A stretch of DNA of 64,000 bases from Massilia forsythiae (lineage in GTDB: Bacteria > Pseudomonadota > Gammaproteobacteria > Burkholderiales > Burkholderiaceae_D), in assembly GCF_012849555.1 (NCBI RefSeq), contig NZ_CP051685.1:682001-746000 (forward strand). The letters are read 5' to 3'. Position 1 is the stretch's first letter; every line of letters starts with the position of its first letter. The notes beneath the pieces were generated by a model, which had not been told where the DNA came from, did no database searches, and saw nothing but the letters and a program-made list of their open reading frames with translations. Shown here piece after piece: positions 1 through 9,596 of the stretch. A program made the translations under genes and the position numbers.

Positions 1-568
1 TCGGACCCGGCTTGACCAGCACCACCTTCAGCCTGCTGCCGCTGCCGGCCAGGCGGTGCTGCAGGCCCTGCGCATAGCGCGTCACCAGGCCCTTGGCGGC
101 GCCATACACGTAGTTGGAGCGGCGCCCGCGGTCGCCCGCCACCGAACCGATGATGGTGATCGTGCCGCCGACTGCCTCCATGTGTCCGGCGAAGGCTTCG
201 GCGAACAGCACCGGCGAGACGCCGTTGACGTCGAGCGCCTCGGATGCCGCTTCCAGGTCGCGTTGGCACTGCTGCTGGTCGGGCAGCGAGCCGTGCGCGA
301 TCAGCACCTGGGTCGGCATGCCCTCGCGCACCACGGCGTCGGCCAGCGCGCGGATCGACCGGGGATCGGAAAAGTCCGCGCTGCGCACCGTGACGGCGGC
401 GCCGGGGCCGCGCACGCGCAAGTCGGCGGCGACGCGCTCGAGGCGGGCGGCGTCGCGCCCGACCAGGGTCAGCGCGACGCCGCGCCCGGCCACCCACAGC
501 CGCGCGCAGTGCTCGGCAATGGACGACGTGGCACCGATGATCACGATGCGTTGTTGAAGGTCCTGCAT
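1..568 (-). CDS. SDR-family oxidoreductase, DprE2-like (3' end outside window)
   Basis: Short-chain dehydrogenase, probably the NADH-dependent 2-ulose reductase that completes epimerisation of decaprenylphosphoryl-ribose to -arabinose. The N-terminus reads MQDLQQRIVIIGATSSIAEH, an SDR nucleotide-binding turn, and a YxxxK catalytic pair is visible in YVYGAAKG at about residues 154-161. The ATG lies 1 nt after the stop of the DprE1-like gene and is preceded by AGGAAG, so the two are translationally coupled. The gene runs off the left edge after about 189 codons. The family assignment is firm. The DprE2 role is inferred from the gene order UbiA-DprE1-DprE2. Confidence 0.85.
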   Translation of the reverse strand, partial: MQDLQQRIVIIGATSSIAEHCARLWVAGRGVALTLVGRDAARLERVAADLRVRGPGAAVTVRSADFSDPRSIRALADAVVREGMPTQVLIAHGSLPDQQQCQRDLEAASEALDVNGVSPVLFAEAFAGHMEAVGGTITIIGSVAGDRGRRSNYVYGAAKGLVTRYAQGLQHRLAGSGSRLKVVLVKPGP

Positions 569-569
569 A

Positions 570-1874
570 TCAGCTTCCTATCAAACGGCGCGACATCGAC
601 GAGCTGATGCCCGGGTCGCGGTATTGCAAGAATTCGGCCAGGCGCGGATAGCCCGATTCGAACAGGTCGCGCGGCATGCGCGCATCCTTGGCGGCGTAGA
701 TGCGCCCGCCGGCGGCGCGCACGATGGCGTCCAGGCGTTCGAACAGGCGCAGGGTCGGCGCGCCGCGGTTGGGAAAGTCCAGCGCCAGCGTGACGCCGGG
801 ACGGGGAAAACTCATCATGCCCACGCTCTCGCGCGCGCCGAAGGTCTTCAGCACGGCCAGGAACGAGCCCTGCCCGGACGCCTTGATCGCCTCCAGCATC
901 GCGCCCACCGCGGCCTGGCCGCCGGCGCGCGGCACCACGCTCTGGTACTGGTAGAAGCCGCGCGGGCCGTACATGCGGTTCCAGTGATGCAGGTTGTCGA
1001 GCGGGTAGGTGTATTGTTCGAAGTGGGCGATGGCGTGCCCGGCCTTGAGCGCATTCAGGCGGAAATAGGTTTCGTTGAACGGGCGCAGCGACAAGCCGTT
1101 CACCAGCGACACCGGCGGCACGAACGGCACGCTGTTCGCTCGCCGCCCCGCCTGCGCCTGCAGGTCCGGAATGGCAGCCGGGTTGGCGCGGAAGAACAGG
1201 CCGCGGCCGATGCCGGACAGGCAGTCGATCCACGACACGGTATGCTCCCAGCCGGCTTCCGAAGCGTCGGCCAAGGCGAAGAATTCGTCGAGATTGCGGT
1301 ACGGGACGGTATCGGTCACCAGCCAGGGCCCGGCCACGCGCCGCAGCTGCAGCTCGGCCTCGACGATCACCCCGGTCAGGCCCATGCCGCCGACGGTGGC
1401 GGCGAACCACGGGTCGCCCGGCGCGCAATCGATCACGGCGCCGTCGGTGCGCGCCAGGCGCAGGTGCAGCACGTGGTCGCCGAACGCGCCGAGCACATGG
1501 TGGTTCTTGCCGTGCACGTCGTTGGCGATGGCGCCGCCGACGGTGATCATCTGGGTGCCGGGCGTGACCGGCAGCAGCCAGCCGTGGGCCAGGCTCATGC
1601 GCTGGATGTCGCGCAGCAGCACGCCGGCCTCGCAGCGCAGCCGGCCGCTGGCGGCGTCGAATGCGATGAAGCGGTCCATGGCGGCCGTGCGCCACAGGCG
1701 CCCGCCCGGGTTCAGGCAGACGTCGCCGTAGCTGCGCGCATTGCCCTGCGCCAGTCCGGTGACGGCATCGGCGCCGCGGCGCGCGATCTGGCGCGCCACC
1801 CGGCCGCGGTCGGACAGCGCCACCAGCTCGTGCTCGCCGCTCGCCAGCCGGCCCCACGACGACACCTTCACCAT
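570..1874 (-). CDS. FAD-binding oxidoreductase, DprE1-like decaprenylphosphoryl-ribose 2-oxidase
   Basis: Predicted 434-residue flavoprotein of the VAO/PCMH fold that oxidises the 2-OH of a polyprenylphosphoryl ribose. The segment GGAIANDVHGKNHH (about residues 113-126) matches the His-containing FAD loop of mycobacterial DprE1, and GGRIYAAKDAR near the C-terminus matches the conserved active-site Lys segment. The position aligned by eye with Mtb Cys387 appears to be Ala (LALDFP, about residue 364). The chosen ATG overlaps the stop of the upstream HAD-UbiA gene by 7 nt (ATGGTGA). A longer in-frame start at 2042 lies wholly inside that gene and gives low-complexity sequence, so it was rejected. 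Confidence 0.87.
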   Translation of the reverse strand: MVKVSSWGRLASGEHELVALSDRGRVARQIARRGADAVTGLAQGNARSYGDVCLNPGGRLWRTAAMDRFIAFDAASGRLRCEAGVLLRDIQRMSLAHGWLLPVTPGTQMITVGGAIANDVHGKNHHVLGAFGDHVLHLRLARTDGAVIDCAPGDPWFAATVGGMGLTGVIVEAELQLRRVAGPWLVTDTVPYRNLDEFFALADASEAGWEHTVSWIDCLSGIGRGLFFRANPAAIPDLQAQAGRRANSVPFVPPVSLVNGLSLRPFNETYFRLNALKAGHAIAHFEQYTYPLDNLHHWNRMYGPRGFYQYQSVVPRAGGQAAVGAMLEAIKASGQGSFLAVLKTFGARESVGMMSFPRPGVTLALDFPNRGAPTLRLFERLDAIVRAAGGRIYAAKDARMPRDLFESGYPRLAEFLQYRDPGISSSMSRRLIGS

Positions 1875-3358
1875 GGCCACCCGAGCGCGCCGGCCAGCAC
1901 CACCGCCCCGAAGGCCAGCCCGGCCAGCCGGCTGGCGCGGTCCTTCACCGCGAACACCAGCGGGTCGTCGTGCATGTGGCCGCGGTGCGCCTGCATCCAG
2001 ATCCAGCTGACCCAGAACAGCAGCACCGGCACCGCGCCCCATACCGCTTCAGGCTGGCGGTACAGCACCAGCACGTTGTCGCTGTTCAGGTACAGCGCCA
2101 GCACCACCGCCGACGCGTAGCCGGCGGTCACGCCCAGGTTCAGCACCAGCGGCTCGTCGCTGGTGTAGTAGCCGCGCCCGTGCACCTTGGTCTTGCCGGT
2201 CGAGGCCTGAACCTGCAGTTCGGCATAGCGCTTGACGAAGGCGAGCGACAGGAACAGGAACACCGAGAACGCCAGCAGCCAGAACGACAGCGGCATCCAC
2301 AAGGCGGCCGCGCCGGCGATGATGCGCAGCGTGTACAGCATCGCCAGCGTGATGCAGTCGAGCAGGATGACGCGCTTGAGCACCCAGGAATACAGACAGG
2401 TCAGCACGAAATAGCACAGCAGCCAGGGCAGGAAGGTACCACCGACCAGCGCGCCCAGCGCCAGGCTGGTTCCCAGCAGCAGCGGCGCCAGCAGCACGCC
2501 CTGCCAGGCCGGCACCGCGCCCGAGGCGAACGGGCGCAGGCGCTTGCGCGGATGGGCGCGGTCGCTTTCCAGGTCGAGCAGGTCGTTGGCGATGTAGACG
2601 GTCGAGGCGCACAGGCTGAACGAGACGAATGCCAGCAGCAGCGTCAGCCAGCCATCGACGTCGCCGACCTGGTGCGCCGCCAGCAGCGGCATGAACAACA
2701 GCAGGTTCTTCAGCCACTGGTGCACGCGCAGCACCCGGCGCCAGGCCGCGAAGCCGCGCGGCGCCGGTGCGAATTCGCGTTCGACGCGGCACTGGGCGGC
2801 GGCCTTGTGCGCCAGTCCGCGCGCGCCGTTGACCACGATCGCGTGGCGCGCGTGGCGCCATACCGCCAGGTCGGCGGACGAGTTGCCGACGTAATCGAAG
2901 CGCCGCTCGCCATAGCGCCGCACCAGCGCTTGCGCCTTGTGGCCGCCGGCCAGGTTGGTGCTGCCGTCGCTGGCCATGACGTCGTCGAACACGCCCAGGT
3001 GCGCCGCAATGGCTTGCGCGATCGCGTGGTCGGAAGCGGTGCACAGCACCACCTGGCGGCCGAGCGCGCGCTGCTCCTTCAGCCAGGCCAGCAAGGCCTC
3101 GTTGTACGGCAGCAGCGACGCATCGAAGCCGCTGCGGCTGGCCAGGTTGCGCTTCAGGACCGCCTTGCCCTGCATCAGCCACACCGGGATACGCAGCGCG
3201 TCCAGCGGACGGTCGCGCGAAATCCGCAACGCCGATTCGTGCAGCATGTCCGTATGAATCAGGGTGCCGTCCAGATCGACGATCAGCGGAACGGCGCGTG
3301 TATCGATTTCCTGAAGGGAGACTGAAGGATCGAGCACTGGCGCCCCGGTCGAATGCAT
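1868..3358 (-). CDS. HAD hydrolase-UbiA prenyltransferase fusion (polyprenyl-phosphate phosphoribosyltransferase type)
   Basis: A 496-residue two-domain protein. Residues 1-200 are a HAD phosphatase-like domain with motif I DLDGTL (nucleophile Asp28) and the later motifs CTASD and GNSSAD. Residues 210-496 form a multi-pass UbiA prenyltransferase with the Asp-rich NDLLDLESDRAHPRKRLRP motif. This combination is typical of bacterial decaprenyl-phosphate 5-phosphoribose synthases, where the HAD part is thought to remove the 5-phosphate. It is the first gene of the three-gene cassette and would supply the lipid-linked ribose used by the next two enzymes. No clear ribosome-binding site precedes the ATG, so the start is the least certain part. 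Confidence 0.85.
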   Translation of the reverse strand: MHSTGAPVLDPSVSLQEIDTRAVPLIVDLDGTLIHTDMLHESALRISRDRPLDALRIPVWLMQGKAVLKRNLASRSGFDASLLPYNEALLAWLKEQRALGRQVVLCTASDHAIAQAIAAHLGVFDDVMASDGSTNLAGGHKAQALVRRYGERRFDYVGNSSADLAVWRHARHAIVVNGARGLAHKAAAQCRVEREFAPAPRGFAAWRRVLRVHQWLKNLLLFMPLLAAHQVGDVDGWLTLLLAFVSFSLCASTVYIANDLLDLESDRAHPRKRLRPFASGAVPAWQGVLLAPLLLGTSLALGALVGGTFLPWLLCYFVLTCLYSWVLKRVILLDCITLAMLYTLRIIAGAAALWMPLSFWLLAFSVFLFLSLAFVKRYAELQVQASTGKTKVHGRGYYTSDEPLVLNLGVTAGYASAVVLALYLNSDNVLVLYRQPEAVWGAVPVLLFWVSWIWMQAHRGHMHDDPLVFAVKDRASRLAGLAFGAVVLAGALGWPW

Positions 3359-3490
3359 ATGAAAAAGGTAATAGTAAATCTCAGCTATTATACCTTGAGC
3401 AATACTGTCCTTCTATCGCTTTCGACTCCAAGGCCAGGCCCGATTGTAATTGTCTGTCATTTTCTTGTTACAGCCAGCCAAAGGAAATCC

Positions 3491-3676
3491 ATGTTTTCCC
3501 ACGTTTTCATCGGCGTGAGCGATTTTGTGCTGGCGCTGGCGCATGGCGGCCGCTGCGCCGGCGCGCCCGGCCTGCGGCCCGACTACCACGCCGATTACTA
3601 CGGCGCCTATTTCCATGACCCGGACGGCAACAAGCTGTGCGTGGTGTGCCACGATGCGGCGGCGGTACCGGGGTGA
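3491..3676 (+). pseudogene. Internally deleted VOC/glyoxalase-fold protein
   Basis: A 61-codon frame that starts like a VOC-family protein (MFSHVFIGVSDF) and jumps directly to a normal VOC C-terminus (ALAHGGRCAGAPG, then YYGAYFHDPDGNKLCVVCH). The family is usually 120-130 residues, so about 65-70 central residues, including one of the two metal-ligand strands, appear to be missing. The junction is in frame and the ribosome-binding site AAAGGAAA is intact. It is either a decayed gene or a retained single-module remnant. It diverges from the HAD-UbiA cassette. The deletion is inferred from family architecture; no intact copy is in view. Confidence 0.6.
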
Positions 3677-3741
3677 CAATCCGCGCGCTTTAAGCGGACT
3701 CGTCCATGCTAGGATCGTGCGTCATTGTATTTACGAACGCC

Positions 3742-4284
3742 ATGTATTCATCTACCCTGCGCCGCCACGCTTGCCTGTTCGCCTTCCTGCCCCTGCTATG
3801 GGCCTGCACCGGCAAGTCCACCCCCGATACTGCCGAACAGGCGCGCCAGGACATCGAGACCGCGCGCCGCGATGCCGCGGCGATGGAACAGAAACTGGCC
3901 GCCCTGCCGCCGGCCTGCACGCTGGGAACGGCGCACGGCGAGGCCGGCGCCTGGGTCGATGCACCGCATGCCAGGGCGGAACCCGGCCAACCCTTCGTGT
4001 ACCACTATGCGTTCGACAAGACCGTGACGGGGCGCGCCTTCCATGTCGCACTGAACCGGAAGGCCTGGCGCAGCCTGGACAAGGTGGAAGCGCGCGACGC
4101 GCGCGGCGAGTGGACCGTGGTCTGGGCCGGCACCCTGCCCGAGGCGCCGGCCGAATGCGAATACCTCAGGCTGGAGCAGGCGTTCGCCAACGGCCCGAGG
4201 CAAGTGGACGCGATGCGCTTCTCGTTCTATCCGGGCCCGGAAACCATCACCGCCGCGGATGCCGGCGTGCTGCCCGCCGGCTGA
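3742..4284 (+). CDS. Putative lipoprotein of unknown function
   Basis: A 180-residue protein with a lipoprotein signal: basic start, hydrophobic core and lipobox LLWAC (Cys22). A helical, charged stretch follows (about residues 30-50, EQARQDIETARRDAAAMEQK) and then a beta-rich region. I do not recognise a family. The C-terminal segment (FSFYPGPETITAADAGV) suggests an extracytoplasmic beta-sandwich-like domain, but that is a guess. The start at 3742 was preferred over 3706 because it begins directly at the signal peptide. It converges with proB, with only 4 nt between the two stop codons. Confidence 0.65.
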   Translation: MYSSTLRRHACLFAFLPLLWACTGKSTPDTAEQARQDIETARRDAAAMEQKLAALPPACTLGTAHGEAGAWVDAPHARAEPGQPFVYHYAFDKTVTGRAFHVALNRKAWRSLDKVEARDARGEWTVVWAGTLPEAPAECEYLRLEQAFANGPRQVDAMRFSFYPGPETITAADAGVLPAG

Positions 4285-4288
4285 GGCT

Positions 4289-5455
4289 TTATAGCAGCAC
4301 CAGGTTATCCCGGTGCACCAGTTCCGGCGCCTCGACGTAGCCGAGGATGCCTTCGATCTCGCTGGACGGATGGCGCATGATGCGTTTCACTTCGGCGCTG
4401 GTGTAGTTGACCAGGCCGCGCGCGATCTCGCGCCCGTCCGCATCCACGCAGCCCACCAGCGCGCCGCGTCGGAACTCGCCGCGCACCGCGCTCACGCCGA
4501 TCGGCAGCAGCGACTTGCCCTCGCGCGCCAGCTTCTGCACCGCGCCGGCATCCAGCACCAGCTCGCCGGCGGTGTGCAGGTGGTCGACCATCCACTGGCG
4601 GCGCGCGGTCAGGCGCGCGGTCGGCGCCGTCAAGGCGGTGCCGATGGCTTCGCCGTGCGCCAGGCGCACCAGCGCATTGTCTTCGCGGCCCCAGGCGATC
4701 ACGGTGTGGGCGCCGGAGCGCGCGGCGCGCCTGGCGGCGAGCACCTTGGTCAGCATGCCGCCGCGGCCGATGCTGCTGCCGGCGCCGCCGGCCATCGCTT
4801 CCAGCGCATCGTCGCCGGCCTGCGCCCGGGCGATCAGGCGCGCGGACGGGTCCTTGCGCGGGTCGGCCGAATACAACCCCTTCTGGTCGGTGAGGATCAC
4901 CAGCGCATCGGCCTCGATCAGGTTGGCCACCAGTGCGCCCAGCGTGTCGTTGTCGCCGAACTTGATCTCGTCGGTGACCACGGTGTCGTTCTCGTTGATG
5001 ATCGGGACCACGTGCAAACGCAGCAGCGTGGTCAGGGTCGAGCGCGCGTTCAGGTAGCGTTCGCGGTCGGCCAGGTCGGCGTGGGTCAGCAGCACCTGCG
5101 CGGTCTTGACGCCGTGGCTGCGGAAGCTGGTCTCGTAGATCTGGGCCAGGCCCATCTGGCCGACCGCGGCGCATGCCTGCAGTTCGTGGATGTCGGTCGG
5201 GCGCGCGGTAAAACCGAGGCGCAGCATGCCCTCGGCGATGGCGCCGGACGACACCAGCACGACTTCCTTGCCGAGCGTGCGCAGCGTCGAGATCTGCGCG
5301 GCCCAGCGCGCGATGGCGGCGTGGTCGAGGCCGCGGCCTTCGTTGGTGACCAGGGACGAGCCGACCTTGACGATGATGCGGCTGGCCTGGCGGATGACGG
5401 AATCGGCGACGCCGTCAGGCGCGGCGGCGGAATGGGAATCGGTGGCGGAGTTCAT
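4289..5455 (-). CDS. proB: Glutamate 5-kinase
   Basis: Phosphorylates glutamate to gamma-glutamyl phosphate, the first step of proline synthesis, in the cytoplasm. The 388-residue protein has an N-terminal amino-acid-kinase domain ([16 protein letters not shown] near residue 30, ENDTV and [10 protein letters not shown] substrate and nucleotide loops, GRGGMLTKV) and a C-terminal PUA domain from about residue 290. It carries a roughly 25-residue hydrophilic N-terminal extension compared with the E. coli enzyme. It lies last in the rplU-rpmA-obgE-DUF block, the usual betaproteobacterial neighbourhood of obgE and proB. Confidence 0.96.
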   Translation of the reverse strand: MNSATDSHSAAAPDGVADSVIRQASRIIVKVGSSLVTNEGRGLDHAAIARWAAQISTLRTLGKEVVLVSSGAIAEGMLRLGFTARPTDIHELQACAAVGQMGLAQIYETSFRSHGVKTAQVLLTHADLADRERYLNARSTLTTLLRLHVVPIINENDTVVTDEIKFGDNDTLGALVANLIEADALVILTDQKGLYSADPRKDPSARLIARAQAGDDALEAMAGGAGSSIGRGGMLTKVLAARRAARSGAHTVIAWGREDNALVRLAHGEAIGTALTAPTARLTARRQWMVDHLHTAGELVLDAGAVQKLAREGKSLLPIGVSAVRGEFRRGALVGCVDADGREIARGLVNYTSAEVKRIMRHPSSEIEGILGYVEAPELVHRDNLVLL

Positions 5456-5464
5456 GGGGCGAAT

Positions 5465-5887
5465 TCATCGGAACAATGCATTCCCGCGCGGACGCAAGGC
5501 CAGCAGCGCCAGGCCGGCCAGCACTTCGGCGACGCACACGAGGAACAGGGAACCCTTGGGCAGGCCGATCGCGAACGCCGCGACGAAGCGGCCGAGCGGC
5601 TGCGCCAGGATGAACAATGCTGCGAGGTCGCCGAGGATGGGCTGGTCGCCCCGCCTGGACGCCAGCAGAGCCAGCCCCGCGGTGGCGAGGCGCACTCCGA
5701 CATAGATGGCGTAGAACTGGCTGTAGCCGTTCACGCCGACGAGAAACAGGCCCATCGCCTCCGCCACCCGGTCCGGGTTGAGGAGCGCCGCCAGCGCGGC
5801 CAGCGAATGGGCGGTGGCGCACACGCCCAGCAGCTGGCTGCGCCAGTGGGCGCGCCGCCGGGCGGGATGGGCGATGGCGCCTGCCAA
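5465..5887 (-). CDS. Small integral membrane protein, DUF4345-like
   Basis: A 140-residue protein with about four hydrophobic segments, at roughly residues 17-38, 45-75, 85-107 and 112-132, and no enzymatic motif. Size and pattern resemble DUF4345-type proteins, but the assignment is by general likeness only. The likely start is a TTG 2 nt downstream of the obgE stop, which suggests translational coupling. Later ATG codons would remove the first membrane segment. It sits between obgE and proB on the same strand. Confidence 0.6.
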   Translation of the reverse strand: MAGAIAHPARRRAHWRSQLLGVCATAHSLAALAALLNPDRVAEAMGLFLVGVNGYSQFYAIYVGVRLATAGLALLASRRGDQPILGDLAALFILAQPLGRFVAAFAIGLPKGSLFLVCVAEVLAGLALLALRPRGNALFR

Positions 5888-5889
5888 GG

Positions 5890-7042
<1,153 letters not shown>

Positions 7043-7081
7043 AGAGCCTCTCGATTGAAGGCTTGCGCCTTACAAAATCAA

Positions 7082-7384
7082 TTACGCTGCGATCGCTTCT
7101 TCAGCGACTGCTTCGTTTGCAACCACCTGGTTCGCCACGACGGTCACGTACTGCTTCGAACCGACGCCTTGCTTGACGAACTTGACGGTGCCATCGACCA
7201 GGGCGAACAGGGTGTGATCCTTGCCCAGGCCAACGTTGCTGCCCGGACGAACCTGGGTGCCGCGCTGGCGGATGATGATGCCGCCGGCATTGATTGCCTG
7301 GCCGCCGTAGACTTTCACGCCGAGGCGTTTGCTTTCCGAGTCACGGCCGTTGCGAGTAGTACCGCCGCCTTTTTTGTGTGCCAT
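7082..7384 (-). CDS. rpmA: 50S ribosomal protein L27
   Basis: A 100-residue L27 that begins [20 protein letters not shown] and contains the conserved GIIIRQRGT and [12 protein letters not shown] segments. It contacts the peptidyl-transferase centre. L27 is commonly about 85 residues; this one carries a small Ala/Glu/Val-rich tail ([16 protein letters not shown]). The gene follows rplU by 41 nt. Confidence 0.98.
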   Translation of the reverse strand: MAHKKGGGTTRNGRDSESKRLGVKVYGGQAINAGGIIIRQRGTQVRPGSNVGLGKDHTLFALVDGTVKFVKQGVGSKQYVTVVANQVVANEAVAEEAIAA

Positions 7385-7425
7385 TTATTTACTCCTGACT
7401 GACTTTAAGAAGGGACGCGCGGCAA

Positions 7426-7737
7426 TCAGCCGTTGATCGCAACCACTTGGATTTCGGTGTAGTTCTGACGATGACCCTGGCGCTTCTGGTAGTGCTTACG
7501 ACGACGCATCTTGAAGATACGCACTTTGTCGTGGCGACCGTGGGACACAACAGTCACCTGAACCGAAGCACCTTCGACCAGCGGCGCACCAAACTTGATG
7601 CTGTCGCCCGCGCCTACCGCGAGAACCTGGTCGATCGTGATTTCGGAACCAATGTCTGCCGGTATCTGTTCTACTTTGAGTTTTTCGCCAGCGACAACTT
7701 TGTATTGCTTGCCACCGGTTTTTATGACCGCGTACAT
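7426..7737 (-). CDS. rplU: 50S ribosomal protein L21
   Basis: A 103-residue L21 ([14 protein letters not shown] at the start; [16 protein letters not shown] rRNA-binding segment near the C-terminus). The ATG at 7737 is preceded by GAGG at a suitable distance. Upstream in-frame codons back to 7836 give no L21-like sequence. It is the first gene of the rplU-rpmA-obgE-proB unit, read from a strong promoter about 72 nt upstream. Confidence 0.98.
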   Translation of the reverse strand: MYAVIKTGGKQYKVVAGEKLKVEQIPADIGSEITIDQVLAVGAGDSIKFGAPLVEGASVQVTVVSHGRHDKVRIFKMRRRKHYQKRQGHRQNYTEIQVVAING

Positions 7738-7815
7738 GATTGAAACCTCATTGATTGTTAAAAAATTTCCCAGCCAGACCGCGTCGAACCGCCCTCGAGA
7801 TCCGGGGAACAGAGG

Positions 7816-7844
7816 ATTATACATGCAGTTGTGCACAGCGTCAA
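7816..7844 (-). promoter_or_regulatory. sigma70 promoter of rplU
   Basis: On the minus strand TTGACG, a 17-nt spacer and TATAAT. Transcription would start near 7809, giving a leader of about 72 nt before rplU. Confidence 0.85.
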
Positions 7845-7912
7845 AATGGCTGTGATGGATTGATATTCAAGTGCCTCAGGAACCACATCCTGCGGGGAAA
7901 CGTAGCTCGGCC

Positions 7913-8036
7913 GTCGTCCCCGCGAAGGCGGGGACCCATGCTGAGGATCTGAAATCGATAGCCTTGATACCGTCGGGCTGCTTCCAATCTGCCGAATTCT
8001 GTTGCTATGTATGGGTCCCCGCCGCCGCGGGGACGA
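7913..8036. repeat. Paired REP-like palindromes (BIME-like), family A, locus 1
   Basis: Two copies of a short palindrome in opposite orientation. The left copy (7913-7945) has arms GTCGTCCCCGC and GCGGGGAC, then CCATGCTGAG. The right copy (8010-8036) is its inverse. They fill the 401-nt divergent gap between rplU and ispB, where no further gene is visible. Confidence 0.85.
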
Positions 8037-8084
8037 CGGCTTTACCGCCAGGCGCGAACAAGCGCGGGTTTTGCTTGTCTGTCG

Positions 8085-8090
8085 TATAAT
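8085..8090 (+). promoter_or_regulatory. Possible -10 element of ispB
   Basis: A perfect TATAAT lies 49 nt upstream of the ispB start, but no convincing -35 box sits at the right distance. Assignment is by position only. Confidence 0.35.
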
Positions 8091-8138
8091 CGCGCCACTT
8101 AACAAAATTCAAACCGCCCTCTTCCAAGCAGGTCTGCC

Positions 8139-9128
8139 TTGTCCGCCGCTATCCAAACTGCCCAACAGAACCCCATCACCCGCACGATCGCCGCCGACAT
8201 GGAGGCCGTCAACGCTGTGATCCGACAGCGGCTGCAGTCGGACGTCGCGCTGGTGAACCAGATCGCCGAGTACATCATCAGCGCCGGCGGCAAGCGGATC
8301 CGTCCGGTGCTGGTGCTGCTGCTGGCGAATGCCTACGGCTACCGCGGCGCGGGGCACCACGAACTGGCGGCGGTGGTCGAGTTCATCCACACCGCGACCC
8401 TGCTGCACGACGACGTGGTCGACGAATCCTCGATGCGGCGCGGGCGCCAGACCGCCAACGCCCTGTTCGGCAACGCGGCTTCGGTGCTGGTCGGCGACTA
8501 TTTGTACTCGCGCTCGTTCGAGATGATGACCGCGCTGGACGACATGCGCATCATGCGCATCCTGTCGCGCGCCACCACCGTGATCGCCGAAGGGGAAGTG
8601 CTGCAGCTGCTGAACATGCACGACCCGGACGTCACGCGCGAAAACTACCTGAACGTGATCCGCTCGAAGACCGCCAAACTGTTCGAAGCGGCTGCCCAGC
8701 TGGGCGCGCTGGTGGCGGGCGCGGACGACAGCCGGATCGAGGCGGCCGGCGAATTCGGCCGCTCGCTGGGCACCGCCTTCCAGCTGATCGACGACGTGCT
8801 CGACTACGCGGGCGACGCCAGCGAGATCGGCAAGAACGTCGGCGACGACCTGCGAGAAGGCAAGCCGACGCTGCCCCTGATCTACGTGATGGAAAACGGC
8901 ACGCCCGAGCAGCGCGAACTGATCCGCACCTGCATCGAGCAGGGCGACGAGACCCATTTCGACGCCGTGCTGACTGCCGTCCAGGACAGCGGCGCGCTCG
9001 ACTACACGCGCCGCGAAGCCGAAGCCGCCGCCCGGCGCGCCGCCGCCGCCATCGCCGACCTGCCCGACAGCGAGTACAAGCAAAGCCTGCTCCAGCTGTG
9101 CAGCTTCGCTGTTGACAGGAACCATTGA
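8139..9128 (+). CDS. ispB: Octaprenyl diphosphate synthase
   Basis: Trans-prenyltransferase that builds the side chain of ubiquinone from IPP and FPP. The 329-residue protein has both Asp-rich motifs, LLHDDVVDE (about residue 87) and LIDDVLDY (about residue 212), plus GGKRIRP near the N-terminus. The TTG at 8139 gives the usual family N-terminus (SAAIQ..., helices before GGKRIRP). An ATG at 8199 would cut off the first helix. The gene diverges from rplU, the standard betaproteobacterial order. A promoter for the following tRNA genes overlaps its last codons. Confidence 0.96.
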   Translation: MSAAIQTAQQNPITRTIAADMEAVNAVIRQRLQSDVALVNQIAEYIISAGGKRIRPVLVLLLANAYGYRGAGHHELAAVVEFIHTATLLHDDVVDESSMRRGRQTANALFGNAASVLVGDYLYSRSFEMMTALDDMRIMRILSRATTVIAEGEVLQLLNMHDPDVTRENYLNVIRSKTAKLFEAAAQLGALVAGADDSRIEAAGEFGRSLGTAFQLIDDVLDYAGDASEIGKNVGDDLREGKPTLPLIYVMENGTPEQRELIRTCIEQGDETHFDAVLTAVQDSGALDYTRREAEAAARRAAAAIADLPDSEYKQSLLQLCSFAVDRNH

Positions 9129-9140
9129 GGCAACTATAGT
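9112..9140 (+). promoter_or_regulatory. sigma70 promoter of the tRNA-Pro pair
   Basis: TTGACA, a 17-nt spacer and TATAGT. The -35 box is inside the 3' end of ispB (stop at 9126-9128). The first tRNA begins about 32 nt after the predicted start site. Confidence 0.85.
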
Positions 9141-9178
9141 AATGCCTTCCCGAGATTCGGCAACGATTCTCGAACAGT

Positions 9179-9257
<79 letters not shown>

Positions 9258-9326
9258 CGTTTTCTCCCTCGCAGTGTCGACGCAAAGCCTTCCACGGTCG
9301 CGCACGCTGCTCCAGGTACTACCAGT

Positions 9327-9405
<79 letters not shown>

Positions 9406-9596
9406 TTCCTGTCTGCTTCCGCGCGCTGTCTCTTTCCGTTTGTTCCGTCTTTCCTCCTGACGCCAGGTTTTTCATGTCGCGCATGCGCTCGTGCCGTTGC
9501 GCGCGCCGCCCTGCTGTATTGACACCTACAATCGATATGCATACCGCCGGGGCCGTCACGCGCCACCGCGGCCGATCGTCGTCAGCCGGAGAAGCC

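Noticed and set aside
7913-8036. Repeated GTCGTCCCC units as a CRISPR array
   Set aside because: Copies are scattered over 54 kb in inverted pairs, spacing is irregular, and no cas gene is present.
9474-9596. N-terminal extension of the TerC protein
   Set aside because: The added residues are Arg/Cys-rich and unlike the family, whose first membrane segment begins directly after the ATG at 9597.
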